Part shown: positions 46,371 to 58,619 of the stretch, in pieces
How positions within the stretch are numbered: the stretch's first letter is position 1
How the letters are laid out: every line of letters starts with the position of its first letter
Assembly (NCBI GenBank): GCA_029582265.1
Contig: CM055823.1
Coordinates: forward strand, 16,551,019-16,615,018
From: Zoroaster sp. YZ-2022
Taxonomy: Eukaryota; Echinodermata; Asteroidea; Forcipulatida; Zoroasteridae
Direction: 5' to 3'
DNA length: 64,000 bases
The notes under the pieces: generated by a model
Seen by the model: only the letters and a program-made list of their open reading frames with translations
Databases searched by the model: none
Told to the model about the DNA's origin: nothing
Translations under genes and position numbers: made by a program

Positions 46371-47902
46371 AACACATTGTGTGCCTAAATCAAAGTTTTG
46401 AGCATACTTAATTATAAAAAAGTTTCATATTTGTATAATTTAAATTAAAAAAATTAAAAAAATCAATAATAAAAATTTAAAAAAAAATATGTTAATACTT
46501 TGTAAGACAGGACTTTTGTCGGTAGGTTTCAAATTACCAGTACCCTCTTTATTGACTACTGACCTGATCATCGTAAGCCACATACTGAGTACTGTTTTAT
46601 ACAACTTATAGTACAAATTATATTGCTAATTAAGTTCGGCATTATCGAGCTGGGTCAATAAAGTGATCATGATGTGTGTAAAATCCATACAAGTCAATTT
46701 ACACATACTTTTAGGGTAGGATTCATCTCAGTAAGTGTTTTGTCTTGATAATGTAGAATCCCCATCTAAAACAATTAATTCTACAAAATGAACCCTACCC
46801 TAACCCTCTGACCAACAGGGATATGTAAGCATGGACCACAAAAATAGAAGCCCCATCCAATTTTTCTCAATCAGGATGTCCCCAACAATTCTCTGTAATC
46901 TAAAGGGTGTGAAAAGAAATACTGTAAAATTACACATTTCTCAAAATAATCCCGTCATAAATACATTTTGATGGTTTTCTTTTCTAGAAATTGATGGTAA
47001 AACACAGGCAATACATCTTTAAAAGTATGAATTTTTCAATATAGGCAAGTGAAGTAAGCACCCACAACCCCCCTTCCCAGCCCCATCATCCTCAAACACA
47101 CCCACAAAAAATACAACAAATAAAAATGACACATCCTTCTTTGAAGTGTTCAATGAAGGCTGGGTCATTTGTTTGTCAGTTCAGCAAAGTAAATTTGACT
47201 GAATCACAGGAAAGGTTAGCAGCCAAACTGTTACGTAATGTATACCGCTTCTAGTAGGTTCTTGGCTACATTTTGGTGAGCAGATACATTTACTAAGCAA
47301 TATTTTCTCCTAAGCAGCTCTAATGATATATATATATATATTTACAATATGTTCAATCTTAAAGATACCGTGAATAAAACAACATTCATCTTACATCATC
47401 TCATGGAGTCTCATGTATCTTAAAATGTTGGAATAGTCCAAATCTTTTGCCCATTTGTATACATAAGCATTATTATGGTGTCCTTTTAAGGCCGTAACTG
47501 ATACCAACATTAAGCCTTGTTGCGACTATAAACACCTCACTCCTACACTAAGATGTCAAAAAATCTTCTCAATTTTCTTCATTGACACTGCAGTGCAGGC
47601 CTTTAATTTCATTCTCATAGAAAACCCAAGGGCAATAAAATAAATTACCTCCAAGTATTTTGGGGTTGCAGTGGCTTGCCTGAATAAAAAAAATGTGGTC
47701 CCTTTCAAATAAACTCTGATAGTAGATAAATAAATTTGAAATGGCAGAGACAGGCATTGGTAAATAAACTAATAAGTTACTTATATATATATCTTTTAAT
47801 TGGAATAGCAATTGCGCTGATATATGGATCAAAGCAGGATTTTAGAAAAAAGCAGAAGAGAATGAGAATTTCTCTAAGAGCAAACATAAGGAAACTTAAT
47901 AC
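46371..47902. other. Non-coding stretch in unit 2
   Basis: Collinear with 22261-24757 but shorter. No gene is recognised apart from weak splice-like signals on the minus strand near 47645-47680. Confidence 0.5.
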
Positions 47903-47984
47903 CTTGGTGTCATTGTTGAGGCAGAACATCCTCGTAAGACAGTCAGCTACTACTTCAAGTTGCTCCTCAGAAAAGGGCCCTCCT
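47903..47984 (-). CDS. Candidate exon, acidic helix region (copy 2)
   Basis: 82-nt open interval reading GGPFSEEQLEVVADCLTRMF and then CLNNDTK, bounded by gacttcaag and aag|gtatta. The donor context is better than in copy 1 (aaa|gtatta). See 24758-24839. Confidence 0.35.
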
Positions 47985-48620
47985 CTTGAAGTCAAAACAT
48001 AATCCCGCAGTATGAGAATAACAGATTTGTAATGTTTGTAGACTAGAACTATATGTTAGCCAGCTACTTCTATTCCATTAGAGTGGTCAAACCATGCAAT
48101 ACGTTGCCAGAAACATTGGCTACCTTTAAGAAAAGAGTCCTTCCCATAGGTGTACAGGACTAAACAAAGTGTCCAAGTAAGTATCATGTTTTAACAGACT
48201 TAACATTTATGAGTAAACATTTGTATACGTGTTAATGGACCACATCATGCTGACAGATTTGTATTTCCTTTTTATCTTGAACTTTCACCTTACGGGGTCA
48301 AATTTAAAAAGCCTTCTTTGATGTACCAAGACTAATCCACCAATCAAGTATGAAGATTATCCACAAAGTATTTATGACGTGTGATAGATGGACACATGCA
48401 CACAGAACATGTATGCTCCTCTTTGCTTTGACTAAATTAGAATGTTTAGAATTGAAAATAAAAAAATTTAAAAAAGGATGTTGACCTTACGTGCAAGAGT
48501 AGAGATTTAAACAAATCAAAAATTCAGTCAACCACAATAGCTATTCCCAGTTTTAGCAATGTGAAGACTACTCACGCAATTAAATCCTACCACTATCCAA
48601 GCATCTAAACCAACACTTAC

Positions 48621-48668
48621 CTCTTGAATCGTTCCTCCATTGAAACGGTAATGAAGTTGACATCTCTC
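48621..48668 (-). CDS. 48-nt candidate mini-exon (unit 2)
   Basis: Strong acceptor (tctttacag) and donor (gtaagtgtt) flank 16 codons, ERCQLHYRFNGGTIQE. In unit 1 (about 26085-26135) the donor half has decayed. Function not recognised. Part of the same minus-strand exon series by position. Confidence 0.35.
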
Positions 48669-48881
48669 CTGTAAAGACAAGTTTAGAAAACATGAGGAAA
48701 CCATCCCCATGTACATAATTTGTTTTATTTTCTTTTGCTTGCGCCTATGTGATACATGTCCTCTAAAGCAGTATCTTATGTGTCAACATATCCTGGCCCA
48801 TAATGACCAAATGCTATTTGCTACTTAGACAACTTGTATCTACACAAGTACATGAGGCACATTTGATATAATGCTCATTTC

Positions 48882-48885
48882 ATAT
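48882..48885. other. Empty target site of the Ty3/gypsy element
   Basis: Here cattt-catatgaacacatc is continuous, while in unit 1 the atat is duplicated around the 8.8-kb element. The comparison fixes element ends and target duplication without external data. Confidence 0.9.
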
Positions 48886-49938
48886 GAACACATCCTGCAT
48901 GTATTAAATTTCAAAGACAACTTTTTCCTGTTTAATTGTCTTCATTGATGAAAATTAATCAATTCTAACAAACAACAAATGCAACCAAAAGACAGGACTT
49001 AAATTTGTTGTTTAAGAACATTTTTGGCTGAAAGATGCTGAAACACTGTCCAATAACAAATGCCTTTTAATTGCATCACTTTTCCTCAACATTATACATT
49101 CCTCTTTTTCTGAAAGCAAAAACAAAACTATCTATTGTGACACAAATTTCACACATAGTTTAATGATTAATTCATGAAAACTAGAAGGTTGAATTGAACT
49201 GTACCTTCTCTTTAACAAGGAAATTCTCTAAAATGGGGAAAAACACTAACATTTTTAAATTACTGGTACTTTTCATTGGGAAAAATACCAATACCATTTG
49301 ATACAAACGTCATCCAAAATTAAAATAAACTAATTATTTATTGTGCTTTGGAACAACTGTTCAAATCACTTGTTGATTCATTTTGACTTAACTGAAACAA
49401 ATATTTGGGTGCAAATACCTGATACAGTTCCAGCAGGACTTAAAAAGAGCATTATTGATAAGTATAGGATATCCAATGAAAGAAATATAATTACCATTAT
49501 TGCCTGCCTTTCTGAGTGAATCTAGCATATTAAGAATCTTATCCGCAATTTGTTTTCTTCAGAATTTCTGACAAAAGTTATACTTTTCTCTTACAACATC
49601 AGCCTAGAACAAGAAATTCAGAAATAATGTAGAACATTAATGAACTGAAAAATACCAAGACTTTTATTATGCATGCATATATTATGCAGACAAATAAAGC
49701 TGCTTGGTACACCAGTACATCATAACATGGATGAATAGATTAAATGTCATCTAAACCTAGCTTTAAACTATGGTCAGAAGCTTCAATAATTTCTATTTCC
49801 TCATGTTCATGAAAAGCATTATTACATGCTCAGATTCAAGCTTTGCCAGCCTCATAAGTTGGGTTAAGATCGACCAAAGCTGAGATAAAGTGCAGATAAA
49901 GAGTACCTAACTATAAACGCCAACCCCATGTGTATATA

Positions 49939-50492
49939 TGACCCGCTCTACGAAAAAGGGTATTAAGTAGCGCTATGCTATTACACGTAAAGGGCTGTGC
50001 TATGTGGAGACGGGTGAACTAATCTTCACAAACTGATTTGGGGGGGTTTGTTGGCTTCTATAATATCAATATTTTCATAATTTATTTTCAGAAATATTAA
50101 ATTGATGAATAAAGATGCAAAAACAAACGTTTTTGTGTGCATTGTTTTCGTCTTTTGTTTTACTCTTTGTCCGTTTTAGAGGGAAAAAACCACCAATGTT
50201 ATGCTTACGTAGTGATACGGTTCTAACACACGCTATCAATAACATAACTGTTGCTATGGGTTTATTTTTAGCTCATTTCTTTTTCCACTTAGTATGTTTA
50301 AAGGGATGTATCTCTGAAAGCACTTTTGTTGCATTGTAAAATATGCAAATTATTAATATATCTCCAGAATGCAAAATGCCACAGGGGTCAAACCTGTACC
50401 AAATTAAAGCTTGTAATGTGACCAATTCAACTATATATATAACTAATTATTTTATTTGTGCGACATAATACCCTTTTTTGTAGAGCGGGTCA
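49939..50492. mobile_element. 554-bp TIR element
   Basis: About 28-bp inverted ends (tgacccgctctac, then aaaaagggtatta) with one or two mismatches. An atat(a)-type duplication flanks it, judged from the empty paralogous site near 37210 (gtgtatatagtc). Superfamily not assigned. A 74-codon frame inside (50115-50339) has no recognisable domain. Confidence 0.7.
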
Positions 50493-50584
50493 CATATAGT
50501 CTTTGAAGTTTTTTTATTTTTTTATTTATTTGTTATTTATTTATTTTTTTATTCCTGTATTCTTTATTTCTGTTATGCTGTATT

Positions 50585-50616
50585 CAGTGAGAAACACAGT
50601 TTTGTGTTTCTCACTG
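50585..50616. repeat. 14-bp perfect hairpin
   Basis: cagtgagaaacaca and its complement are separated by gttt. It sits in a short segment unique to unit 2 after an AT-rich tttattta run. Could be a tiny foldback insertion. Confidence 0.6.
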
Positions 50617-51261
50617 AAAACAGATTGTGGATGCTTTGCAGATGGGCGATAGAATTTGATGGTCTGTGAAATAATAATAGTATTTAAATATTGGGTGCCT
50701 CGGGGTCACATGAATATAATTATATGCATTAGGTAACATCTGAATTGTCCCATTTCACAAGGCAATCTGAGTGTTATGAGACAGTGATATAATTCTAACC
50801 ATTTTTCAAAATAAAGGCACTCAATTAATATTTGTTTTATATAACTCACACACAAATCATTGTCATTTGATTACACAATCACCAGTTCAGTCGCCTTTAT
50901 TTACTAATAAAGTCATTCTAAATGAGAACCAGAAATGTGTACATTGTGTACATATAACAAATTGTAACTTTTTTATGTTTATTCGGTTATTTTAATATTT
51001 AATTTAGTTTATTATCTTTTTTAAATTTTTATAAGAAGCAATTATTTGCCCTTTACAAAATTCTCATTACATTAAAATTATTATTTTGAGTTCCTAACTA
51101 ATGCAGAACCCCTCTCGAAATGCTGAATTTGAAAGGTTTCACTGCAGCTCACTCAGCTATAGTAGTATATATATGTATGATGAGCATGCAGTAATTTCCC
51201 TTAATACCAAAATTGACCACAGTTTTTTCTTTTCACTATTAGCATCATGTGATAAACTTAC

Positions 51262-51315
51262 CGAGTGCTTCATACGTTTTGCTGATTCAGTTCTTTGGAC
51301 TTGAGAATCTTCTTC
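51262..51315 (-). CDS. 54-nt candidate exon (unit 2)
   Basis: Acceptor tttggtag and donor gtaagt enclose 18 codons in phase 0, EEDSQVQRTESAKRMKHS. Phase agrees with the exon at 53919-53990 upstream in transcription order. Unit 1's copy has lost its acceptor. Confidence 0.35.
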
Positions 51316-51594
51316 CTACCAAAACAAATAATAAAATAACACAAATGTACACAATTAATGATATTGTAATTTGCACTATTAATGGTCCCTTCATGCATGC
51401 ATGCTACTCGACCTTGTCTAAAAGGCCTCCATGCAATTTGCAACAAATAATTCTGTGAATTTTCATAAATTATCAGCCAGGAACAATATCATCACGATCA
51501 ACTGGGCATGTAATCGGAGTGCTCGTTTTAGATCAACTAAAATGACTGAAAATAATACCCCAATTTATAAGGTGCTATTACTGTTTGGGCTGTG

Positions 51595-51947
51595 TCAAAT
51601 AACCAAACATTCGATCAATGGTGCAAATATCTGGTTGGTTTTTCCGGTTCAAATACTTGAACAAAATTTTTTACTTTTTGTTGATTTTTTTTTTATTGGC
51701 GCTTCCATCATTAACACCGCACGCCCTCCCAATAATCCTTTTGTGTACATTTGGTCGACACCTATAGCAAGCCCATCCTAATCCGGGCGACATTATGTTT
51801 AGTACATTTTTTGGCCCCACTATATTAGACGTACTCGTTTTATCACATGGCGCAATTTACAATCAACAACTTTCGCATATCGAATATTCGACTGAAATAA
51901 AAATCAGAATACCCGGTTAACAAATTATTCGAAAACGCACAACCCTA
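51595..51947. mobile_element. hAT MITE, unit 2 copy
   Basis: Paralogue of 38595-38954. The right-hand attactgt (51948-51955) is intact; the left TSD matches, and the first TIR base has drifted (ttgggctgtg). Confidence 0.65.
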
Positions 51948-52054
51948 ATTACTGTTGCTGCTGCATAAGTACAAAATTGACACTTTGATTCCCCAGCGCT
52001 CGAAGCCAGCTGAAAAGTGTGACAGTTTTCGCAGGGGTGTTTCCACAATTAACC

Positions 52055-52568
52055 TCACCCCAGTGGTACTGGGGTGAGGTTACTTGTGGCTCGATGTCTG
52101 ACACGCCACACAACTCTGTCCTGCATGCAACTGACTAGCTCCTCCTTGTTCTCCACTCCTGCGTCCTCTATCAGGGTCTTGAGCATGGTCTTAGCGGGTC
52201 TTCCGGGGCCGCGCCTGCCATGAGTGGTCTCCCACACAATGACCTTGTTGGCCGGTAGCTCTGGGTGTCGGAGGCAGTGCCCAGCGAGGCTCAGCCGCCG
52301 CGCCTTGACTTTCTCGCTAAGTATAGGGGGATGTTGCTGTAGAGCTCCACGTTGGTGATGTGATACCTCCATGAGACATTTTGTACCATCCGTAGTAGCA
52401 TCCTGGTGTAGCAACCGTCGAGAGACTTGGCCATTGCCTTGGTGAAGGTCCAGGACTCACACCCATGAGTTTGAGACCCTTAGAGAGCTGAGATGTCCAG
52501 ATCTTCTTCATATCATGGAGGGCTTTCCATGCGAGTGCCATAGTGACAGTGGCAGTGGACAGTGGCAA
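52055..52568 (-). pseudogene. LINE RT C-terminal fragment
   Basis: The minus strand reads WKALHDMKKIWTSQLSKGLK and, after frameshifts, RRLSLAGHCLRHPELPANKV, then WETTHGRRGPGRPAKTML. This is the C-terminal region seen in many invertebrate endonuclease-RT proteins. A 12-bp hairpin (aacctcacccca, 52051-52062, with 52070-52081) lies at its 3' end. Confidence 0.65.
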
Positions 52569-53809
52569 TGAAGCGGTTTTGATTTTACTTGACTACTCTG
52601 CCGCATTTGACACCATTACCCATTCCATCTTCTTTAAACGTCTACAAAGTAGGTATGGCATTGGTGGAACAGCTCTGCGATGGTTCGAATCATACATGTA
52701 TCTTACTGATCGATCTCAGGCTGTTGTTGTGAACAACGCATTTTCGGACATCTGCCTGCTTCCTTGTGGTAACCCCACAAGGATCTGTCAAGGGACCACT
52801 TGATTTGATCTTGTATACTGGTCCTTTGAGTGACGTGATTGGTGCACAGTGGAATTATGCATATGGTTTATGCAGACGACGCACAAGTGTATCTAGTGCT
52901 GCAATCATCCAAGATTGCTGAAGCCATCAACAAATTGGAAAGTTGTGTCTCTGACATAAGATAATGGGCCATCTCCAATAAGCTGATGTTGAATAATTCA
53001 AAGACGGAGATCGTTCACTTCCATTCTAAGCATCGAAAGCCTTCCTGTCTGCCGGACATAGTCATTGGTGATGCCAAAATCAAGGTCTGCAAACTCTGCT
53101 AAAGACCTCGGTGTTATACTGGATAGAACCTTGCATCACACGTGCTGCTTCATTTGGAATCTACAAGATAGGAAAGATTCGTAGGTACTTGGATCAATCA
53201 GCCACAGAACGTTTAGTGCATACGTTTGTGACCACCAGACTGGACTGCAATAACTATTTGTTATATGGCCTTCCTGCTAGTCAGATTGCACCCCTACAGC
53301 GTGTACAGAATGCAGCTGCGAGACTTGTCACAAAACCGTCGTGATCACATCTCGCCTGTTCTGAACCAACTACACTGGCTAAAAGTAGAAGACCGCATCC
53401 GTTTTAAGATCTTTTTACTTACAAGATACATAATGGTATGGCTCCCATGTACACGTACTTAGTGGAATTTATTTCAGATTATAATCCAGGCATCTCTCTT
53501 CGTTCATCATCAAAAGGTCTACTCAGTGCTGGCCTGCGAAGCAAGACAAGATATGGTGACCGGGCATTTGCCAATTGCAGCTCCATGTCTGTGGAATAGC
53601 CTTCCGAGTGCTGTAAGAAATGCGCCCTCTATCAGTTCTTTTAAATCTAGGCTCAAGACCTTTTTATTTAACTGATTCTTTTCTTTTTTTTGCCTTTGCT
53701 CTGAATTTTTTGTTTTGTTGTTTAATTGTTTTAACCTAATGCCAATTATGTACAGCGCTTAGAAACTTTGTTTTAGCACTTTATAAGTGCACTTATTATT
53801 ATTATTATT
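52545..53809 (+). pseudogene. CR1/L2-like LINE, RT and C-terminal part
   Basis: Frames read LLDYSAAFDTITHSIFFKRL, then YGIGGTALRWFESYM, then YADDAQVYLVL (catalytic DD), HISPVLNQLHWLKVEDRIRF and ALYQFF-like ends. Several frameshifts separate them. An (ATT)n tail follows, consistent with a 5'-truncated copy. Confidence 0.75.
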
Positions 53810-53918
53810 ATAAATGAGCCAGAAAGTCTGTTCTGATCGTGATATTGTGTGCCTTTAATGTATGACAAGGGCATTTATGGCATGATTAATTTTGGATGAG
53901 TCAAAACAAATTCTTTAC

Positions 53919-53990
53919 CTGGCATACAAATGATGTACTTGTAAGAGGGTCCTCATCAGTGTGTATTCCTGATGTAGATGCTGCTGCAAC
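53919..53990 (-). CDS. 72-nt candidate exon (unit 2) of the minus-strand gene
   Basis: Same 24-codon frame as 39081-39152 (VAAASTSGIHTDEDPLTSTS, then FVCQ), with both splice sites intact. Conservation of length, frame and splice sites between units favours a real former exon. Confidence 0.4.
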
Positions 53991-54057
53991 CTAACATTAA
54001 GAAATCAAAGATAGAAGACACATTATTAAGTAAAAGAATGCCTTCAATGAGGATTTC

Positions 54058-54640
54058 AGACTAAAGGGTGGCATTAACTGTTATTCATAAATGCCCAAGA
54101 CAGTTGAGACAATCTGATTGGACAAAACAGAATCACTTGGGGTGTATTAATGGATGATAAAGACATGGCTTATGAAAATCACAGTAGCTCATTTGTGCTA
54201 GCTGTTCACCAGCTGTTTGTGCGAAGCCAACACGGATTTAAATCAATCAGAATGACGAAGATTGTTTTGCATCACGCACCTAACTCATGTACATTGAAAG
54301 TGTTTCGCGTGTCCTCAAAACGTGAATTTACATATTTCTATTTGAGTTTATTCAATAAAAATTGCACGTTTTAAATTTTGAAAACGAAACAGATGCGGGC
54401 ATAAAGGCGAGGTCCTTATCGCCCGTGACCACACCCAAAACCGGTCATTAACCTGCGGTAAAGACCAAGCAACAAACTGTTATTCCCTTATTAAATGAGC
54501 TTACATGGCAAGAAACACACACAGCCTCTGATGAGGTCTTAAATCACATTAAGGTTGACATAAATTATGTGAATGTGGATAAGCATACTTTTTACACAGC
54601 TATACTTGCATCAATCTATATCTGCAAGAACGCATACAAA
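54058..54640. other. Unit 2-specific insert and flanks
   Basis: About 54058-54370 is absent from unit 1 near 39220. It contains an unrecognised 74-codon frame (54150-54374). A smaller insert (about 54404-54465) with an inverted ggcgag/gcccg flavour follows. No element could be assigned. Confidence 0.4.
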
Positions 54641-55470
54641 CAACTACAGAATCAATACCCTCATCAGATTTGATGGAAAGAAATGTTTTACACCTGTAAA
54701 CAAATCAATTTATTACATATTTTAACTTGGGAACAAAAACACAGCAATCGCCCTGTTGAGTGGAACTGATCCACCCATTCTGCAGTGTGCATTTACATGA
54801 TCCAACTTATTGAAAGAAGCAATTCTCACCATCTTATAATTAAAAGGGAGTGTATATACACCAATGGTTAATAAATGAATGTGAATACATCCATATACTT
54901 ATAGAATCAAGAGATGTACATGTATACAAGCCAAACTGTAGAAAATATGTTCACATTTGTTTGTATTTGTTAAAATGTGGAAATGTTTCAATGTCCAATG
55001 ATCCATTTAAAATTTGAGTATTTCATTCATACATTTCACATTGTCAAGTGGAATAACTTCTCAGAGTATTCAGTATTTCGGCACCATTAACATATTACAT
55101 TACAAGTATAATTCACTCAGTTACTCCCTAAATTAATTAGGACAACAAATTTCCCTTTCATTCCCGCTCTCAAAATATTCTGGATAACATCATACATGTA
55201 CACTGACATCCTGCAACTTGAATTTGTATGTATAAAAGTATGTTGGATATTGCAATGGTAATGAAGGGATGTATCCAAACCCCTTTTATGCTTAAACCAG
55301 TTAGAGTTAGTGTAATGCTTTCATGAGGATGCTTTCTTAAAGGGGGTATATCGTCACAATCAGAGCAGGCTTGCGGCTTGACACTGAATCCTGCACTGAT
55401 AGTTTTAGATGAACTTATGAACCCATTGAATATTATATGGATATAGATACATGTAGATATACTCACCTAC

Positions 55471-55566
55471 CTTAATTTGTTGCAGCTGTTTTACATATGA
55501 TTGATTATAACAATGGTTTGCCTCCTGTCCCAACAAACAAGGGTGAATGTTCTGAACTCATAGCAC
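55471..55566 (-). pseudogene. FVGTGGKP exon with stop (copy B3)
   Basis: Acceptor and donor (gtaggtgag) are kept, and the frame reads AMSSEHSPLFVGTGGKPLL and then an in-frame TAA. The B1 exon (6551-6644) is open at the same place. Confidence 0.4.
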
Positions 55567-56301
55567 CTGCTGAGGAATGTCAAGAAAAAAAATTTCTAGA
55601 TTAATCTCAATTATAACATTTTTAGTGTATGCAGGATAGCTATTAGGAAAGGAATGCAGTTTGTTTAAAACTTAAACTGCAAGCCACATGAGTCCCACAA
55701 GAAAAGGAATCATAATGACTGTCAGCCCATTTGTAACAATATCTACCCACTTTCAACATGAATTGGATAATATACTGAACTTTCAAAACAATATTATTTC
55801 TACCAAGTACATAGCCTTCAAGGCAATTGGTGCCCAGCTGTTTGTGTGATTACTAATAACATACCAGTAGCTAGAAACAAGGGAGGGCAATGACCAAGGC
55901 CTGAGGTCAGTATTGAATAATACATACAAATAATTGAACTACTTGAATTTCATTCTATTTTAACATATGCTTAGTGTTCGCATTATTTCCATCGATATAT
56001 ATTTATAGTTAAATTTCTTCCTCTGAGAATAAAGTAAACTGATCATGTCTGACTGTGGACTTACAATAATTAAGCATTGACAATCCCATGGGGGCGTTAT
56101 ACTATACATGACTATATGAGGATCAAACTATATATGTGCCTGGATGTGCAAGAAACAATTCAAGACTAGTTCACGGTTCATGTAAATTTCAGAACACTTT
56201 GTTACCGTATTTTAGCCATTAAGGATAAAAAATCAACAAGATGTGTGTTATAAATATATGAAAAGAAATTTGACATAGAGGGTGAGAATAAGAATTCTAA
56301 C

Positions 56302-56410
56302 CTGAACACCCACTGGAGGCAGGCCGTGTGTAGAAGCTTATTTTCCTCTCTAGAGTTTCATTCAATATGACTGTGGCAGGTCCAAGATGTTCTGTCTTGT
56401 GTTTGTAAAC
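56302..56410 (-). CDS. HKT..GPA candidate exon (copy B3)
   Basis: Acceptor (catttcag) and donor (gttagaatt) flank 109 nt, open from the first base: VYKHKTEHLGPATVILNE then TLERKISFYTRPASSGCS. HKT-x(n)-GPA-x-VIL followed by a helix and YxxxxRP is a signature I associate with a large family of invertebrate proteins with phage-integrase-like cores. The one-base overhang fits the next exon's phase. Confidence 0.45.
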
Positions 56411-57389
56411 CTGAAATGAGAAATGTATTGTATCAGTAATGCTAATAAGGCTAAACAGCTCAGGTTCCAAACCCAATACTTAATACTTAATATCATGACT
56501 TTCAAAAAGCCTCATCCTTGTGATCCCCAGACAGCGGCTTCCATGGGGGTGTGATCCCTGGCCAATGACATGTATGGAAATTGAATAGCTTTTGATGCTT
56601 AGCGCCCCCAGAACAAAGATATTGACAAAATATTGAGAACCAACACAGAGCTAGATAGCTCTAGATACCGGTACGGTAACCCAGATGTTGCAGGTTCAAA
56701 CCCCGCTCTTGTCAATTCAATAATTCATTTTAATAGACAGATTCAGCCACTCAGTGCAATATATTCATCATGATAATTTTTTTTCCTGACACATCCAGCA
56801 TTTTTCTGACTTACTTACTTATGAATGCTTTGATTGAACATAAATTGGCAGAACTCATTCTCTGCGAATAACTTCAAATGTATGAATATCTTCAAAGATG
56901 TCTGGATCGGAGTGTTAATTTTCATAGCATTTTGTATTACTCCTGCTCATGGAGCTTATCCAAGCACAATTTTCATTATGATAAGATTCCTTATTTGTTT
57001 GATCATCGTCCACGTTAACTGCTCAGCCGTTTCTTAATTGATAAATCATATGATAAATATGAATGTGCCATTACAAAGTTTTGCAAATGAGGGGTTAGGG
57101 GCACTTGGTAGGGGTGGGAGAAAGGGTTATGTGAAATATTTGTGTGTTCCCATGGTTACATCTAACAAGAATCCTGCAAAAGCTGTGTGAGGATTATTCC
57201 ATAAAATACCAGCTTTGGTGGTCATACATATACAGCCACTAGCATCTATCATATAACTTATAAACTAATTTTTTTCAATATGAAAGATGACCTGTAATAT
57301 TTCACTAATTCTCCCCCTGCCTTCACCAAAATCAAGACTGCTGAAAATCGGTGAGTTGGTAGCTTGCCAAAAATAAGATTTATAATTAC

Positions 57390-57469
57390 CTGTCTGGCAC
57401 ATCTGGTTCAATTCCCCTTTGGACTTGTCCAAAACAAATCGCTGATGTATTCCCCATCAATGATGAGTC
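57390..57469 (-). CDS. Candidate exon upstream of the HKT exon (copy B3)
   Basis: Acceptor cttcag and donor gtaatt flank an 80-nt frame, DSSLMGNTSAICFGQVQRGI and then EPDVPD. The FGQvqRgiep pattern would correspond to the helix with a conserved Arg preceding HKT in this family (inference). B1's copy is frameshifted. Confidence 0.4.
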
Positions 57470-57685
57470 CTGAAGTTGAAAATAACATTCACTGTAAATT
57501 GATTTTCACTGAAACACATTTAACTTTGTACAGTTCAGTGAGGAAATAAATAAACTCACCACTATATACTTACCGAGCAATTGCTTTGTTTGAAAAGAGA
57601 TAAAGATTTTGTTCAAGAACAGAGCATACTGATCGCAACGTCAAGTTGTAACCAACCGGTTCTTTTCAGAACTGTTTACGGTACT

Positions 57686-58254
<569 letters not shown>

Positions 58255-58506
58255 CAAAAGAGAGTTTCTACATGGTGTCACTGCAAACAGTCTTGACTAA
58301 TTCTTGGTGTAAAATGTAACAGGTTTTCAAACCCAACAGTCATGATCAATGCATACTCAACTGCATGCATATACATCCATCATGAAAACAATTCCTGGTA
58401 AAATACCAGGTGTTGCAACACTTAATTTCATAATCTGTTTCCCCCGTCCCCATGCCCCATCCTCTTCTATACTGCACTGAGCTTGAGACTAACAAGGTTT
58501 ACTCAC

Positions 58507-58614
58507 CACTGATCTGTGACTTCAATTCTGATTGACGTGCACACTTTATATTGACAGCAGGTACTTGTTGACCGCTTTTGGTTGTTTCTCATTGCAGTAA
58601 GGGTCAGCACAATT
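58507..58614 (-). CDS. Weak candidate exon, B3 only
   Basis: Acceptor gttatttag and donor gtgagt flank 108 nt, one frame of which is open (TAMRNNQKRSTSTCCQYKV). No counterpart exists in B1. Could be chance. Confidence 0.2.
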
Positions 58615-58619
58615 CTAAA

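Larger units (their letters stand above)
51969..53809. mobile_element. Compound LINE insertion, unit 2 only
   Basis: Inserted between ataa (51965-51968) and ataa (53810-53813); unit 1 has a single ataa (38972-38975). It consists of a minus-strand LINE 3' piece (52055-52568) placed head-to-head with a plus-strand CR1/L2-like LINE 3' portion (52545-53809) ending in attattattatt. Confidence 0.7.
51480..53854. mobile_element. TTAA-family MITE with nested insertions (unit 2)
   Basis: Left end near 51480 and right end gatcgtgatattgtgtgcct before TTAA (53855-53858). It contains the hAT MITE 51595-51947 and the compound LINE 51969-53809. Confidence 0.55.
41146..55335. repeat. Tandem unit 2 (direct duplicate of unit 1)
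   Basis: Begins aacatactcatataataaa as unit 1 and runs collinearly to about 55335. Unit 2-specific insertions are a hAT-like element (42250-43777), a TIR element (49939-50492) and a compound LINE (51969-53809). It lacks the Ty3/gypsy element, the MITE at 37706 and the LRR tandem duplication. Confidence 0.8.

Noticed and set aside
50115..50339. 74-codon gene inside the 49939-50492 TIR element
   Set aside because: Too short for a transposase, no domain; likely chance.
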